Assembly (NCBI GenBank): GCA_950295325.1
Contig: OX485808.1
Coordinates: 16,822,527 to 16,886,526, forward strand
DNA length: 64,000 nt
Direction of reading: 5' to 3'
Origin: Polytrichum commune
Lineage: Eukaryota; Streptophyta; Polytrichopsida; Polytrichales; Polytrichaceae
Shown: one piece after another, positions 12,400 through 25,012 of the stretch
Layout of the letters: each line of letters begins with the position of its first letter
Numbering within the stretch: position 1 is the first letter of the stretch
Made by a program: the position numbers and the translations under genes
The notes under the pieces: generated by a model
Database searches by the model: none
What the model saw: only the letters and a program-made list of their open reading frames with translations
Told to the model about the DNA's origin: nothing

Positions 12400-14060
12400 A
12401 CTTGGTTATTCAAAGATTTATTAATAAGGGGGGGGGGGGTCGGGGGTTTTTTTTTTTTACAAAAATGACCCACAAGGCTTTAAAAGCCTCATCATGGGTC
12501 AAATCCGAAAGCCTCCTGATTGGTACGTATAAGGGGACCCACAAGTCCCGGCCATGGAAACACTTTTCTCGGAGCCAGCGGGAGATGCCGAAGCAGACAC
12601 ACGGCAACAATAGTGGGCAACATTCCCAACAAACCCCGCAGCAATGGCCATGCACACTGGAAGAGGCCCTCAATGAACAATAGCTGCAACTGGGCTCCTA
12701 CAACGTAGTGCATTGGTGGCGACATCCTTTGCAACATCCTCGACAACATCCTTTTCCACCACCTCGCTTCAAGATCCCTTCCCTCGATTTTGACAAAGAG
12801 CACAATTAATTTCTCTCTCCTTCTCGTGATAATCGAATACTAGTTGTTGTGACTTAAAATAACTCAAGTTTGTCACCCCCAACACGGTGTCAAAAGAAGA
12901 TATTGGAGATGTCTTCTATTTCAATGTCATGTGGGTTCATCATGACCTTCCACATGGATGCGGCTCTTCTAACACCCATACTTGCAGATGTCATGGGAAT
13001 AACTCACATTCAATTTGGGTAGAGTTGACCACTCTTGCACATGTGAAATAAAGTGTCAAGGAGAGCGACACCCAAGTGTTTCTTCATACAAAAACAAGTC
13101 CATTGATGAGCACTTTGCAACATGTTGCTATCACAAAGACTAACGTGATTGTTCAACCCGACCTTCCCGAACTTCGCATATTCCAATTTGCATTCATTCA
13201 TGTCATCCGCAAAAAAATTGTGATGAACAAACTTAAAATGGTCTTCCGCAACCATACCTGAGAAGATGTGCAAGCCTTCATGGCTCGACCTCTTACAAGA
13301 AAGAACATGACCCGTCGGAGGACTCACATTTTATCCCAAACAAATCTTGATTTTCTTGTTCGACACTGGTAGATTACTAAAATTGCCCTTCACAACCACT
13401 TGAAAATGTTTGTGTGTCTATACACCCCCCCTACTCCACGGAGCACAACCTCGCTATACATTCCTTTTCAATGAACTTCCTCGAATTCACACGATATCGG
13501 TTCCACCCATCGCAAAATATTTGAGGGAAGAGTAGTTTTTTATTTTTTATTTGGCCCTTGACTCCTAGTGCAAGTGCACGCATTCGGGGAGCCATAACAA
13601 ACAATCCAAAAAATTGTGCAACCTGCATTGGAACAAATCGCAAACACATAGCTATGGCAACAACTAGAACAACATGAAGCTAATGGGTGCAACAAAACAT
13701 AGAGCAATGCAAATTGCCATATACTAGCTATGGCTCATGCCGACTTCCTTACTAGGAATGGAAGGTATCCAATCACCGTCCGCTTCAACGGGTGGCTATG
13801 CCACCTACTCAAGACACTGCCACCACACGCCCACACACATTGGCACCTGACCGTGAGTGCCACTACCTCAACCAAAAACAATCTCCCCTCCGTGCTAACC
13901 AATCACTTGCTAACATGGGTGCTAACCTCTGTGCTCCCCCCCAACTGCCAATGTGCTCGCTCAAGTCTTACATATCCCACATGGATTGTGGACACCTCAT
14001 GGGAAGATTACATATTAAAACGTACTAATAGTGAAATGTGTAATGTGTAATGTGAACACC
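12400..14060. other. Intergenic stretch with several overlapping short ORFs, nothing recognised
   Basis: GC content is higher here and short open frames occur on both strands (for example minus 13010-13327 and 13431-13649), but none shows a known domain, a splice pattern or a convincing start. It may be an old transposon remnant. Contains G and C homopolymer runs (12428-12439). Confidence 0.4.
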
Positions 14061-14769
14061 TTGTGCCTATTGATTGAGTATACGTTAACCAACTAGAATT
14101 ATGAGCAAATCGTAAGAAAAATGGCAAAAAATTCAAAAATATTATTTTGAAGTATTGGACCGACTTTTGGCACTTTACATAATTATTCGACAGAACTATG
14201 TTGAACCGGCTATCAACCTATTGTAATCCATAACAATTGTTTGTGGACATGGATATGGAATGGTTGGCTTGCTTTGTTGTTGTTAAAAGGTTTGTAGGTT
14301 CTAAGTGTGTTTCTATTGTCTTGGTTGTTAAATGGGATTAAAGAGCCATTTGAGTAGAAAAACAATTGTTGTAGTAAATTGAGTAATAGTGGAGATTATT
14401 TGCATTGATTCAATGATTATGTCTATATTCAAGGCTTAAACTATCAATTTTAGCACCGCCTAAAGTATATGAACTTATTATATAGAGTTACATTAAAATA
14501 ATTATACAATTCTTCCAAACTTTTTCCTACTATAAATCAAATATTTAAATCTCCAAATAATATTTCCTATTATTTTTGGACATAAAATGACTTAGTTATG
14601 AAGTTCTAAAGTGTTATGCTAGGTTGATGTATGATGGACCTAGTGACACCTCATATTTGATTTCAAGTATACACATTCATAGAGAATACCAATATCCATT
14701 CGTCTTTAAAGTATATGTTATTCCATTACTAGGTTTATCTTTAAGCACTCATCTTGTATCTTGGAACCA

Positions 14770-14960
14770 ACACCTAGTGAGTTGATTACACACTAACTTA
14801 GCCCTAAGGGCCACCCTACACATGAGACTGAAGGCCCGTGACCATTGCATTCTAAGATCTCTCATTGGTTGAAAAGGCCAAGACCGTCCATATTCAATTC
14901 ACACTAGGAGGTGAAGGCCTAAGGGCCCAAAAAAACTATCATGGATGAAAAACTACATAG
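14770..14960 (+). repeat. Dispersed family D, copy 1 (inverted partner at 59555-59715)
   Basis: Read as the reverse complement, 59555-59715 matches this stretch over CACATGAGACT, AAGGCCCGTGACCATTGCAT, CTAAGATCTCTCATTGGTT and GGTGAAGGCCTAAGGGCCCA. No coding frame. Confidence 0.85.
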
Positions 14961-14964
14961 ATTC

Positions 14965-16170
14965 CTACTTGACAGACTATAATTACTACTTAATGGTCTA
15001 CTGGAATTTTTGTTAGGCACAACTCCAAAAAGTAGACTTGACACAAATTCTGACAGACTATGTCAATGGTTCAACCTTTGGATGAGAATCAAGCCCCCCC
15101 CCCCCCTCCCCCCCAAATTACGTAGTCATGGCTCTTGGCTCATGTGTGAAGTGGCCCTAAATACCCTCACCATGTGTGTTGAATCTGACACTCTAGTAAC
15201 TAATCATAGTGCAGAAACACAAAAAAATTATCTTGGCCTTGACACCATGCATATCTTGTCATTAGCAGATATTTTGTTGTTATTTTCAGTACTTGCCTCT
15301 CCATGTAAGTGCTTCTCAATTTCCTTCAAGGAGATGGAGCTCCACCCAACTCCAACACCCTTCTCTCATGTGGTCACTGCATTGGGAACCCTATGAACCA
15401 TTTTTTCTAATTTGTTTCCTAGAGCTCAGTATCGGGTGTGTACACTTCACCTTGCAAAAAAACTCAGGCCATGCAGGTCATGGAGGAGTTAGTCATTACA
15501 TTTGTTTTGATATAAGCTACAACAATTTGATACATGATGTTCAGGTAAATTCAATGTCGCAAATAAGTGATTTCACCCAACCAGTTGAGTGCAATGAGCT
15601 TCCAATAGTTTTGTAATGAACATATCTTGCTCAATTCTTAGATTCAGATTGCCATATAACAACCAAGTTCATGTCCAAGGAATAAGAGGTAGAATGCCAA
15701 ATACTTTTAAGCACTTCAAGGATGGTATGTCGAGTCCCTGTCAGAAGCATACCAATCATTCACAAGTTGCACGATACTTTTAGGCCTTTGTTGGAAGAGA
15801 ATGTGTGAAGTCGACATTTCAGGTTGTGTGTTTGTAAACCCCACTAGGATAAGATTCCTGGCATACAAATTCAAGAATAAGGGAAGTATAATTATAACCA
15901 CCCAAAATTTTCTATCTAGCCTTGATTTCACACCATCGCTAATCACACCATCCTATCTTCAAATGCTACACATATTTCTCTGTTTAAGTGTAATGATTAA
16001 AGGAACACACTATTGGCGCAGAAGCTAAAGTGTTACAGCTGCCACGAGGACCCCACAAGGACCCCATAAGGCTGCAAGATGGAGCAATTATGACTTGTAG
16101 CCTCAATGGCTTCTAAAATAACCTTTGAAGCCCCATGTAACAAGCTTGACCATTTGAGAAACTTGATGTG
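14965..16170. other. Intergenic, no gene recognised
   Basis: Includes a C-rich tract (15094-15114) and short open frames without family motifs. It lies just downstream (3') of the squalene synthase stop codon, so the part nearest 16170 probably holds its 3' UTR. Confidence 0.5.
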
Positions 16171-16171
16171 G

Positions 16172-19100
16172 TCACCAGTGATGGTATAGCATATAAGCCA
16201 TGAAGCAAAGGAGTAAAAATATGACAAGGAACTGCACAGTAAGAAGAAGTTTTGTCAGAATCCAAATTTATCAACTCAGCAAGGATTCATAACCAAAAAT
16301 GTCAAAGCAAATTATGCACATCCCACTGGTCAAACAAGGAAGGTAGATATTAAGTAGGACAGGAATCAAATACCTACCATTCACCTGAACATCTAACAGA
16401 TACAGTTGGGACGCAGTTGGGTACACATAAGTGAGAGGGGCATACCATTAGATATTCTAATCCGGTTTCCTGATTTAGAGAATACACCCGCCTGTGCCAA
16501 CAAATAAAAAATGAAATTCACTGTCAGGAGCCAACATATTATTTCTCTACGAACTGATCCAAGGCAGCATAATAAATCTCTACAGCTTTTGGCACTCCAG
16601 TGTAGTTGAAGGATTGAAATACCATTAAAAAAATACCACCATGAAACAAAAGCCTTCAGGGCTTTCTATTGGTTACACTTACGTCTCAAGAAGATGTGAT
16701 TCACATGCTTCTTGTATATCCTCAATATGCCGGCGAGTTTCAGCAGCCGATTCGTCCCTGTCATCAACCTGTTGATTTGAACAAGTTACCACCACATCAG
16801 CCTCTTGCTTCACAGGCCTGAGATTCTCTGATTCAAGTGTAGACCTAGTCAAAAAGTTCTTAGGTTACACTATCCAAGCACTTCAATATTTTGAATAATG
16901 TCGGTTTAGATTTCAAATAATTACAAGACAAATGCAGCTGTTATAATTGACCTTAGATAATAAAAACCAAGAGTAAGCTGTTGTGGTTTACACCTAGATG
17001 TAACCAAACCCTAGGTACTCATTAGTGTTGTCTTTCAGAGACGCAAACAGACACTTGCATGAGCATAAGGTGTTCATAACTCTTGTACCTACAGATTGCA
17101 GAAATTTAAAACAACAGAAATTATGCAAAGGATTGCAGCTGACACTTGACCTTGTCAGCCAGCATTTTTGAGAAATCAAAGAAAGCTCCATATACATCCC
17201 CCATTGTCATGGTCTGCATAATCTTGGCAGTCAACCCTGCAATGTAAGAAAGCAATAATATGTGAATAGAGATACCAGAAAATGGCTGTGTTATATGATA
17301 TTGACATTTGTGTCCTCAGAATGTGATACAGATGCCAGAACTGCTTGTTGCTACTACAGGAGCCCACCTCGTCGAATCTTGACTACCCCTCTAAAGACCT
17401 GAATGTTGTTGTAGCACTCAGCCAGTGTGCCAATCGCCATAATCTGTTCAGATGAATTGTTGATCATTAATTACCTCAAATAACAATGTGACTCCCCATT
17501 GTTCTGTCCATCATTGCACAATGTGTAATTAATTGTTGGGCCTTTTTCTGATTTATATACATGTTATGACCAAACAGTGGTTCTTCTCCTTACACTAGAA
17601 ATGCAAAATAGAATCAAAGAGTAAAGAAAGTATGTGAATCAATTGACTGTCTCTTATCAATTCAGACACCACGAGGAACAACATGCACAGAAGCGACTTG
17701 TGTTTCGATGCCTCAAAACAAAAATGCTTTTACAAATCCCTGTTAAATTCTATTTGCAACTGTACTACTCTTTCCTCACCCACTATGTGCCCATATTGGT
17801 TATTAACAAGTATGGATTTCTGGACACACCTGAGGAATGGCACAGAAACGTAAATTAGACTCTGCCCGGATGGCTTCCATGTATTGTAGACAGTCTTTTG
17901 CATGGGATAGTGCATTTGTGATCATTGCATTCAAGCACTTCACAGCATTCTGAGAGTTATCTGGATGCTTAAAGTCCTGCAGACAGAAGAGCCATGATAT
18001 CAATTACAAACCACGCCAAAACAGAAAAGAAAATACTGACACATCAAATACTAAAGTTTCTGTTTGTGACCTTAGTAAACTCTTTTTCTCCATGGAAGGA
18101 AAGTAATACATGGAAAGAAGGCACAACAGCCCACCTCAAGCCTGGTGGCATACTTTCCCCAGATTTCACGAGGCCAAAACATACGAGGTGCTGGGATCTC
18201 GTTGATATCCTCTAAATAATCCCTGATGATATTTACTTTCTGGAGCCCACAATGTGACAGCACAGAAAGTTTAACCAGCAGAAAAAGACTTTTAGTAGAA
18301 CAAGGACTCATGACCAGATACAAACTAAGGATTCAGCCAGATGCAGAAGTCTTTCCCTAACAAAAGTGAAGAAATATTTGGCATAGTTAGCAACAATTTG
18401 ATGCACTCAGACACCCGGAAATCCACATAATGCATACCTGCAGAAATAGACCCATTGAGTTGGACAAATTGTCTGGTTGAAAGCCTTCAAGACCAGAGGC
18501 ATGCATAAGCCGAGATAGACCTAATCCAACAATCCCAGCCACATAGTGGCAATATTCATTGTAATCCTCTACAGTGATCACCTGCAAGGTTGCATGTGCA
18601 GAAGGAACTTAGCAGAAGGAATGTACTAAGAATACTATACTCTCCCGAGAACCAATTCATTCCAATCCTCGCAGAGTGGCCCACACAAATTCTATTAGCA
18701 AGGCTGGTAGAAGCTCGTACCAAACCATACATCAAGCATCAGCTTAATAGATGCAGAGATGGATGATAAGGATTACAAGGAAACAACCAACAGGTGCTAT
18801 TATGATGTCACAACCTGCACCTTCCCACTTGACATTCTGAGGCATCTCTTCCAAACACAATAACAAGAGGTGAAAACTTTGATAGAATTTTCTGAAAGTA
18901 CACTGCATACCTCAACCTCAATAAACTTGGACATACCGGCACCCATACGATCTGTCATTTCTGCAATAACACTTTGATACCTACAACAACATTCACCATC
19001 TGGACTGAGTTAGCTCCTACAAGTTGCACTGCATTGAGACCAATATATGCCTTGCACACCAAGTATGAGAAATATCATTCACCACTGACTGAGTTAGCTC

Positions 19101-21101
19101 CTACAAGCTGCAATGCAATGAAACCAATATATGCAAAAGCACACCAAGTATGGGATTCACACTGATGGCCAGGGCCATTTTACTATTTTGACACTTTGGT
19201 AACACTTGGCAGTTTCAAATCCTATTATGGCACCTCATATTAACACCCTCTCAAAAGTTGAATGCCTAACTACACTTTAATTTTCATTTAGTGTGGTACA
19301 AACTAATTCCAAGATGCAACAATTTGAAATTAATCTGGTGCTTACTGCATCTGAAGTGCTCGTTAAATAATTGGTGTGTGTCACAAATCACTCTAAAGAA
19401 TATGTACTGTGCCCTAAGATATATTTTGTGGCTACTATTGAAATCACAAGAAATATCAAAACACAACTGTTTTACCTTTTTCAGATGTAGAAGACAACCC
19501 ATCGCACATATGGGGATAGAGGCTTACCCTTTGTCTAAGGCTAAGAAGGCATTTGAAACAAAATGAAATTTGTTCATCAACTCCTTGTAATCTTTCTCAC
19601 CACCTGACAACCACACAAGGTAGACCATTGATCACTTGGCCAGAAGACAATCGTCACCTAAAGAGTACAGAGCAAAAAGTCCATTTCACAAAGACAAAGC
19701 AACACACAGATCAGAAATTGTCTAAATATGCTTCAGCAAAAACTAAGGCTGCTACCTCAAAAGTGAGATCACAGTAGAACATTCCAGATTAAAAAATCAA
19801 AACACCTTGACTGCATTTTCATATAATGTGCATACTGTACAGTTGAAACACTGGATCAGCAAAGATACAGTTCAACTGAATCTAAAAATATGAATTAAAT
19901 GAAAATATGACTCAGCCTATGTGCACAATCCACTCAATTCTATTGCTGCAGGTATGTTCCCATGACTTAACTTGAGTCAATGTGAGCCATAGTTCAAAGT
20001 AGACCCATAACTTCCATGGCACACGATCAATGAGTGGCTACCATCTTCAGAGTTGGAGCAGATACTTACAGGAGAACTTCCATGATGGGTCGTAGATATG
20101 CTTGTGGAATTCCTTCAGAATAGGCAACTTGATGTCAATTGGGATGCTCATGTCATCCTCTGCCCACATAGCACACAGTGACCTTTACTAGAAATTTCTG
20201 GAACTCCCATATGTGACCTCAAAGTATCTCATTTTGGTCATGTATACTCTAACATTATACTTAAGGTGATACACTTGTCCTCCTCTGCTTTTATTCCCTG
20301 AATTTGAAAGAATATCCCATATCGTTGTTTCATTCAATGCCTAGATGGTTGTCTCTTCACAAGGTAAGGTCCTGTATAGAGTTATCAATTGATTCAAAGG
20401 ATATAAAATGACTGGCAGGGAGAATATCTTACCAACTGTGTCCAGGCCCCGCAACACCAAGTAGAAGACACAAACCTGCAGATATATGGCAAAATAATGC
20501 ATGTGTTACTGAAGAACAGAAGCAATTTAGATCCCCTTAACAAAAAAGTAGTCAGTACATTCGGGTGAAGGGGAGTAGCTCAATTGATCTCACATGAAAA
20601 TCACACAAACAGCAAAAGCAATATTGATCTTGTGAAGACCTTATCATTCAAGCCTGCCCCATTCATAATTAGAAATGTTGGTTATTCATACCATGCATTC
20701 ACCTATATACCGGTCCAACATTGTTAATATTCTCACCTACACTGACTGATTGGCAGGTTCCAGCAGCCTTAATGTCGAGGGTCAAAAAGGCCCAGAATGT
20801 GAGAACATTGGGCAAGATTATCACTGCATTACAACGACAATGCCAGAAGGCAACAAAGTAGTGGCAACGATGGACCGGTGACGATGATGACAAAGCTTAT
20901 TACCGCATCCCGGAGAGGTGCTGGCTTGAGCTGCTGAATGACGATGGAGAAGCTGCGTGACACGCGATTCAACACCTTGTAGCAAAATGCGAGGTTCTCG
21001 TCCTTCGGAATGGCCCGCTGTGCCCGCATTGCCGCAATTTTCAGCAAAACGAGTGCCGGCACCTCGTCCGGATGCTTCATCAGCGTCTCCGCCATCCCCA
21101 T
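16172..21101 (-). CDS. SQS1: Squalene synthase (farnesyl-diphosphate farnesyltransferase), complete, 13 exons
   Basis: Joins two farnesyl diphosphates through presqualene diphosphate to squalene, the first committed step of sterol and triterpenoid synthesis, on the ER membrane. Exons in order: 20904-21101, 20433-20475, 20070-20159, 19528-19603, 18911-18980, 18438-18581, 18135-18239, 17830-17976, 17368-17443, 17151-17236, 16683-16768, 16446-16491, 16172-16231; 408 residues, a normal length. Visible motifs: VSRSF (47-51), first Asp-rich DTVEDD (78-83), YCHYVAG (169-175, with the catalytic Tyr), second Asp-rich DYLED (214-218), MFWPREIW (227-234), FCAIPQ (286-291) and [14 protein letters not shown] (329-342). 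The last exon is a single hydrophobic helix [15 protein letters not shown] (390-404), the family's membrane anchor. All introns are GT-AG and every junction keeps frame. Start is the ATG at 21099-21101. Confidence 0.97.
18988..19155. repeat. Tandem duplication (about 82 bp x 2) in squalene synthase intron 4
   Basis: Two adjacent units each contain GACTGAGTTAGCTCCTACAA, then CACACCAAGTATG about 55 bases later, with a few differences. Confidence 0.9.
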
Positions 21102-22080
21102 TCTGTCAAAAAATCACTACCACACGGATGCTCTCCCTCGATCTACCACTCCGAAGCAAACGAAACCAAAATTTCACGGCCAGCTCCAAATCTGCACCCC
21201 CTCGGCTCCACCAATCGTAATCCTGACTCCAGCTCTCGCCCTGCTTCCGAATACACGCGAGCTTAAAATCAATCACAAATGCCATATGTGGATTCCCGCT
21301 CCATAGAAACCCAAAACAAAGCTTACAATAACACCATCACATCGTATTCTCCTCAAAATAACCGAGTTACCGAAACCAACCAAAACATCAACACGCATCC
21401 TCCTCTAAAACACTCGAGCTACCGAAAAACCAAAGCTACCGAAAATAACATCACCATCACATCCTTCTCAATAAATACTCTACCAAAACCAACGCATACA
21501 AATATGCATCACATTCTCCTCAAAAACATGCGAGCTACACAAACAAAACCCCGACTCTGCTTTTCAATGCACGTCGTTTGAACCTCAAACCTCTAACAAA
21601 AACAATGGTATGGTAAATTACTGCGTGTTGCATGAGCTGCAGAAATTGCAACCCTAACCAATGCGGGTGCCCGATCCACTGTACGGTCGATACAACTGAG
21701 GAAACCAAGAGCAATTTTAAATGCTGCACTGCGGCATGAATCGTAAATCCGGGAGCTACAGGAGCTGGCTGCAACCCTAGCTCCCGCACTCGTTCGGGTC
21801 TGGAATTGTGCGGGGATTAAAAACAATGTAGAGCAAAATGCAGATTGGAGATTGATCAGCCGATGTGGTTCGTTGCCGGTGAAGTGCGATTCGGGATGGA
21901 ATGAGATCGATCCGGTTTATTATAGTGGTGGTGGTGGTGGTGGTGGTGGTGGTGTGAAGTTTGAGCCGCCGAGGTAGCTGCTTCATAACGTGACTGAGCG
22001 CTTGGCTGCCTTTCTGCCTGGCTATGGCGGGCCCCGCGCTTGCTTCGCTGCAATACGGACCAAAGAAATTGCAAGTGTAA
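21102..22080 (-). promoter_or_regulatory. Upstream (5' UTR and promoter) region of squalene synthase
   Basis: Non-repetitive sequence immediately upstream of the SQS start. It contains a (GGT)n microsatellite at about 21925-21955, and on the minus strand a TATAATAAA string just beside it (about 21915-21926). Promoter assignment is by position only; the transcription start is unknown, and a 5' UTR intron cannot be excluded. Confidence 0.4.
21925..21956. repeat. (GGT)n trinucleotide microsatellite
   Basis: About ten uninterrupted GGT units upstream of squalene synthase. Confidence 0.95.
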
Positions 22081-22820
22081 CTCAGAGGTTAACCCTATGT
22101 ATCGCCAGCTAGGGTTCTAGCACTTTTGACCAAAGTATGAATTAAAATAATATTCTTGAGAGCCTCGCAGCGCTAACATGTCTTGTTCTATTGGACATGA
22201 GCATGAGCATGATGAATATAGATCGAAGTATATTATCTTTGTGATATGGTCAATGTTATGTTTGATGTCGTACATGTGTTCCCCTATTATGGGTTGCAGT
22301 AGGGTTCCTCGCGTATAATATCTAGTATATGATGTTAACTATTGAGTCCATGTCCATACAAACTGAAGGCAGCCCCTGCGTTTGGTTAATTGGATTACAA
22401 TCCAATGAAATTTCAAAGTGTAGAGCTTAACCCCTGTTTATCCACAAGCTAAGATTTTAACACTTTTAACCAAATATCAATTAGAATAAATTCTCGGGGT
22501 CTTGTGGTGATGACCGTCTCAAATCTTGCCGACATGTCTTGTTTTCATTGGACACGAGCATGATGATTATAGATCTTAGTACAATGCCCTTGTGATATGG
22601 TATGTGCTATGTCCGATGTTGTACATGTGTTGCCTTGTTATAAGTTGTAGTATGGTTCTTCACGCATAATGTTTAGTATATATTGTTACCTACTCAATCC
22701 ATATTTGTACACAAATAAGGCGGCCCCTACATTTGATTCATTGGAAAACAAGCCAATGAAATTTCAAGTGTAGAGCTTAACCCTATTTATCCACGAGGTA
22801 CGGTTTTGGCAATTTTGAAC
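22080..22820. repeat. Tandem array of a roughly 350-bp unit (two units plus a third partial)
   Basis: Diverged units start near 22085, 22433 and 22775. Each opens with AGCTTAACCC-like sequence then TATCCAC or TATCGCC. The two long units share GACATGTCTTGTT, GAGCATGATGA, TTGTGATATGGT, GTACATGTGTT and AATGAAATTTCAA in the same order. No coding frame. Confidence 0.85.
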
Positions 22821-22954
22821 ATCACATAACACTATTAGCTACCACGATACCTCACCCTAGGCAAGAGAATAATGTGGCCAAGGGCGAGTAATAAACATGT
22901 TGTGATTATAAAGAAACGATGGCCTAAGTCTTGGTGTTGTGGCAAGGTCCCCAT

Positions 22955-23110
22955 GGAACACAACATCTTTGAGAAAAAGTCTATGGGCGATGAAAGTAGC
23001 TTCTGGCTTCTGGTGAGGCCACGCTGCCTGTGCTTTCTCGACCGTCGGATTTGACCGATGTAACCCTCCTCCCCTGATCTCCTCCGTTCCTGCCACCACT
23101 CATCCACTGC
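22955..23110. repeat. Dispersed repeat, copy 2 (pair with 7350-7640)
   Basis: Near-identical to about 7432-7545, including CTTTCTCGACCGTCGGATTT and CCTCCCCTGATCTCCT. Like copy 1, it lies upstream of a minus-strand gene, here about 1.9 kb from the squalene synthase start. Confidence 0.85.
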
Positions 23111-23574
23111 TTTTTATTTGAGAACGATGTGGATGATGACAAAGTTAGCAATGTTATATTAAAAAAAAGGATTTGTTGGGGGTCCTATATCATTGGAGCT
23201 ATCCTTGAAATCTTAACCACTCATATGTTCGGTAAGGAGTTTTGCCCTTTTTTTGACATTTTATAATGTTTAAAGAATTTTCAAGCAGTGCTAGAACCTA
23301 CAATGTTGTGCACTTTAATCAAGGTGTAGCTAATTGAGATCATTCTCAAGGATAAAGGAATGAAGTCTCTACACTTGATAATCTTATGTGTATTGTGAGA
23401 GCTAATTTGAGATTATTTCATTTGCACCTTTCCTCCCCCCCCCCGAAAAAAGATAAATTTAAAGATAATTGTTCACATGTTACATTAGGGGGGGGGGCTT
23501 AAAGGGTTTAAACACCTCACTTCACACTAAGACATGTATGTCCTGTATTTTTTACACTATTCAACAACCATCGC

Positions 23575-23815
23575 TACTGTCCAAGGAGAATTTAGGATAT
23601 AATTGGTCAAAACCATGGTGTTTTTAAGTCCATTGCAACTAATAATATGTTGTGATATTTCAACTTCTCTTTATTAATTTGAGGTCTACTCTATATATTT
23701 CTCTAATTTTTTTTTGTAAAATATCATGAAGTCTTGAAATTCAACCGTTTACTTTTCAATTTCAACCATTTCATTTGTAATTAGCGTTCAGTTCTCCCCG
23801 TTCATTAGTCACTAT
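23575..23815 (+). repeat. Dispersed family B (CAACCGGTT family), copy 1
   Basis: Shares the order ...GTCCAAGGAGA..., TATAATTGGTCAA..., GTCTTGAAATTCAACCG..., TTCATTTGTAATTAGCG..., CCCGTTCATT with copies at 24205-24465 and 56445-56690. Confidence 0.75.
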
Positions 23816-24204
23816 CTCACAGAGGCTACCAAACTCCACCACTTTAAAAAAAAAAGCTGGTTAAAAACCATCCCAACATATTTTCAATCCATTAGCCTGT
23901 TAACTTCCTACACTCTAAAATCAACTTCATCTCATTGGGCATTTGCTTATATTATCTCGAAAACTCCCAAATCTCCATTTTATGTTGAACCCACCCTAAG
24001 CGTAGGGTAAGTCTACCACAGGTACCCGTAAGTTACTTAAGAACTTGCAACAACATTGGGATCGTGAATCCTGTGAAGAGCTTTGAATCTCCACGCTTTC
24101 CACATAGAATATGAATCATATCCATATATAATCGTCCAATTCACATGCTCATAAAGTTAGTCTAGGACATTCGTACATCAACACCAGAGCTTGTACGTAG
24201 GGTT

Positions 24205-24465
24205 GCCCAGGTGCCAGTGTCCGGGGAGATTTTTGGACATAATTTGGTCGAGATCCAAACCGTTAACATGTTGACAGCTTTTGCATTTATTTATTTATTT
24301 TCAATCTATCTATCTATCCATTTGATTGCGGCATATGCTATAAATTCCTCTAGAATGATCTGTCATTTTTGTGAAGTCTTGACTTGAACAGATTATCTCT
24401 CAAACTCAACCGGTTCATCTGTAACTAGTGGGCGTGTCTCCCTGTTCATTGAAATTGCTGGCATG
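24205..24465 (+). repeat. Dispersed family B, copy 2
   Basis: Contains CATAATTTGGTCGAGATCC, GTCTTGACTTGAAC, CTCAAACTCAACCGGTTCAT and CTGTAACTAG in family order. Internal (TTTA)n and (CTAT)n simple repeats at about 24285-24320. Confidence 0.8.
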
Positions 24466-25012
24466 AGATCTGTTGTGCTTGCACAGATTCTTTAAGTTGG
24501 CAAATTTTACTTACATGCATTTGCATGACATTTGGACATGGATTTCACTCCACAAAATGTTACAATAAGTCCAAGTTGGTCCATGAAATAAAATTATTCT
24601 ACTCATTTGAAGATTATGAACAGAGGACTGGTATGTAGGTAGATTAGATGCATAGCTACTTAAGGTAATCTATATAGTAATTAATATAGTGCTCAAGGTA
24701 CTTATAAGGGGGCCTTGAATGGGCACTTTCACTTCTGCACCCACTTCTTGTGGGATGAGGAACACGCAATAAATGCAAGACAGTTGCCAATTCCAAGTCA
24801 TGTCCGTAATGATTTTCCTCATGATTTCAGAGCTCATTCATTATGTGAATATCTTATTCATTATCAAAGTGAATATTCTTGTGCTCAACAAGTGATCATA
24901 TAGGTCTTTCCGATTATATTGAAAATTGAACTCAAAACGATTAATAAATTTTGAGCATGTAGTCCAATCTCTTTTAAGCACATGCCTTTTTTGGTGTTTG
25001 TTCTTAAATCCA

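Larger units (their letters stand above)
7650..12400. other. Gene-free AT-rich intergenic region
   Basis: No exon-like stretch of a known family was recognised on either strand. Open frames here are short and lack family motifs. Besides the repeat copies listed separately it contains a run of 20 C at 10234-10253. Confidence 0.6.

Noticed and set aside
12492-12803. 103-codon minus-strand frame in a GC-richer patch
   Set aside because: No recognisable family; overlapping frames on both strands are equally long, so chance cannot be excluded.
13010-13327. 105-codon minus-strand frame with non-random look
   Set aside because: Possibly decayed transposon coding, but no motif could be named and the frame decays on both sides, so it is not called as a gene.
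15010-15396. 128-codon plus-strand frame
   Set aside because: Includes a long poly-C (Pro) run and no known domain; codon use and surroundings look intergenic.
17101-17150. Read-through of squalene synthase exon 10 to an early stop as the C-terminus
   Set aside because: A canonical donor (AAG|GTCAAG) followed by three more in-phase exons restores the family's C-terminus and membrane anchor.
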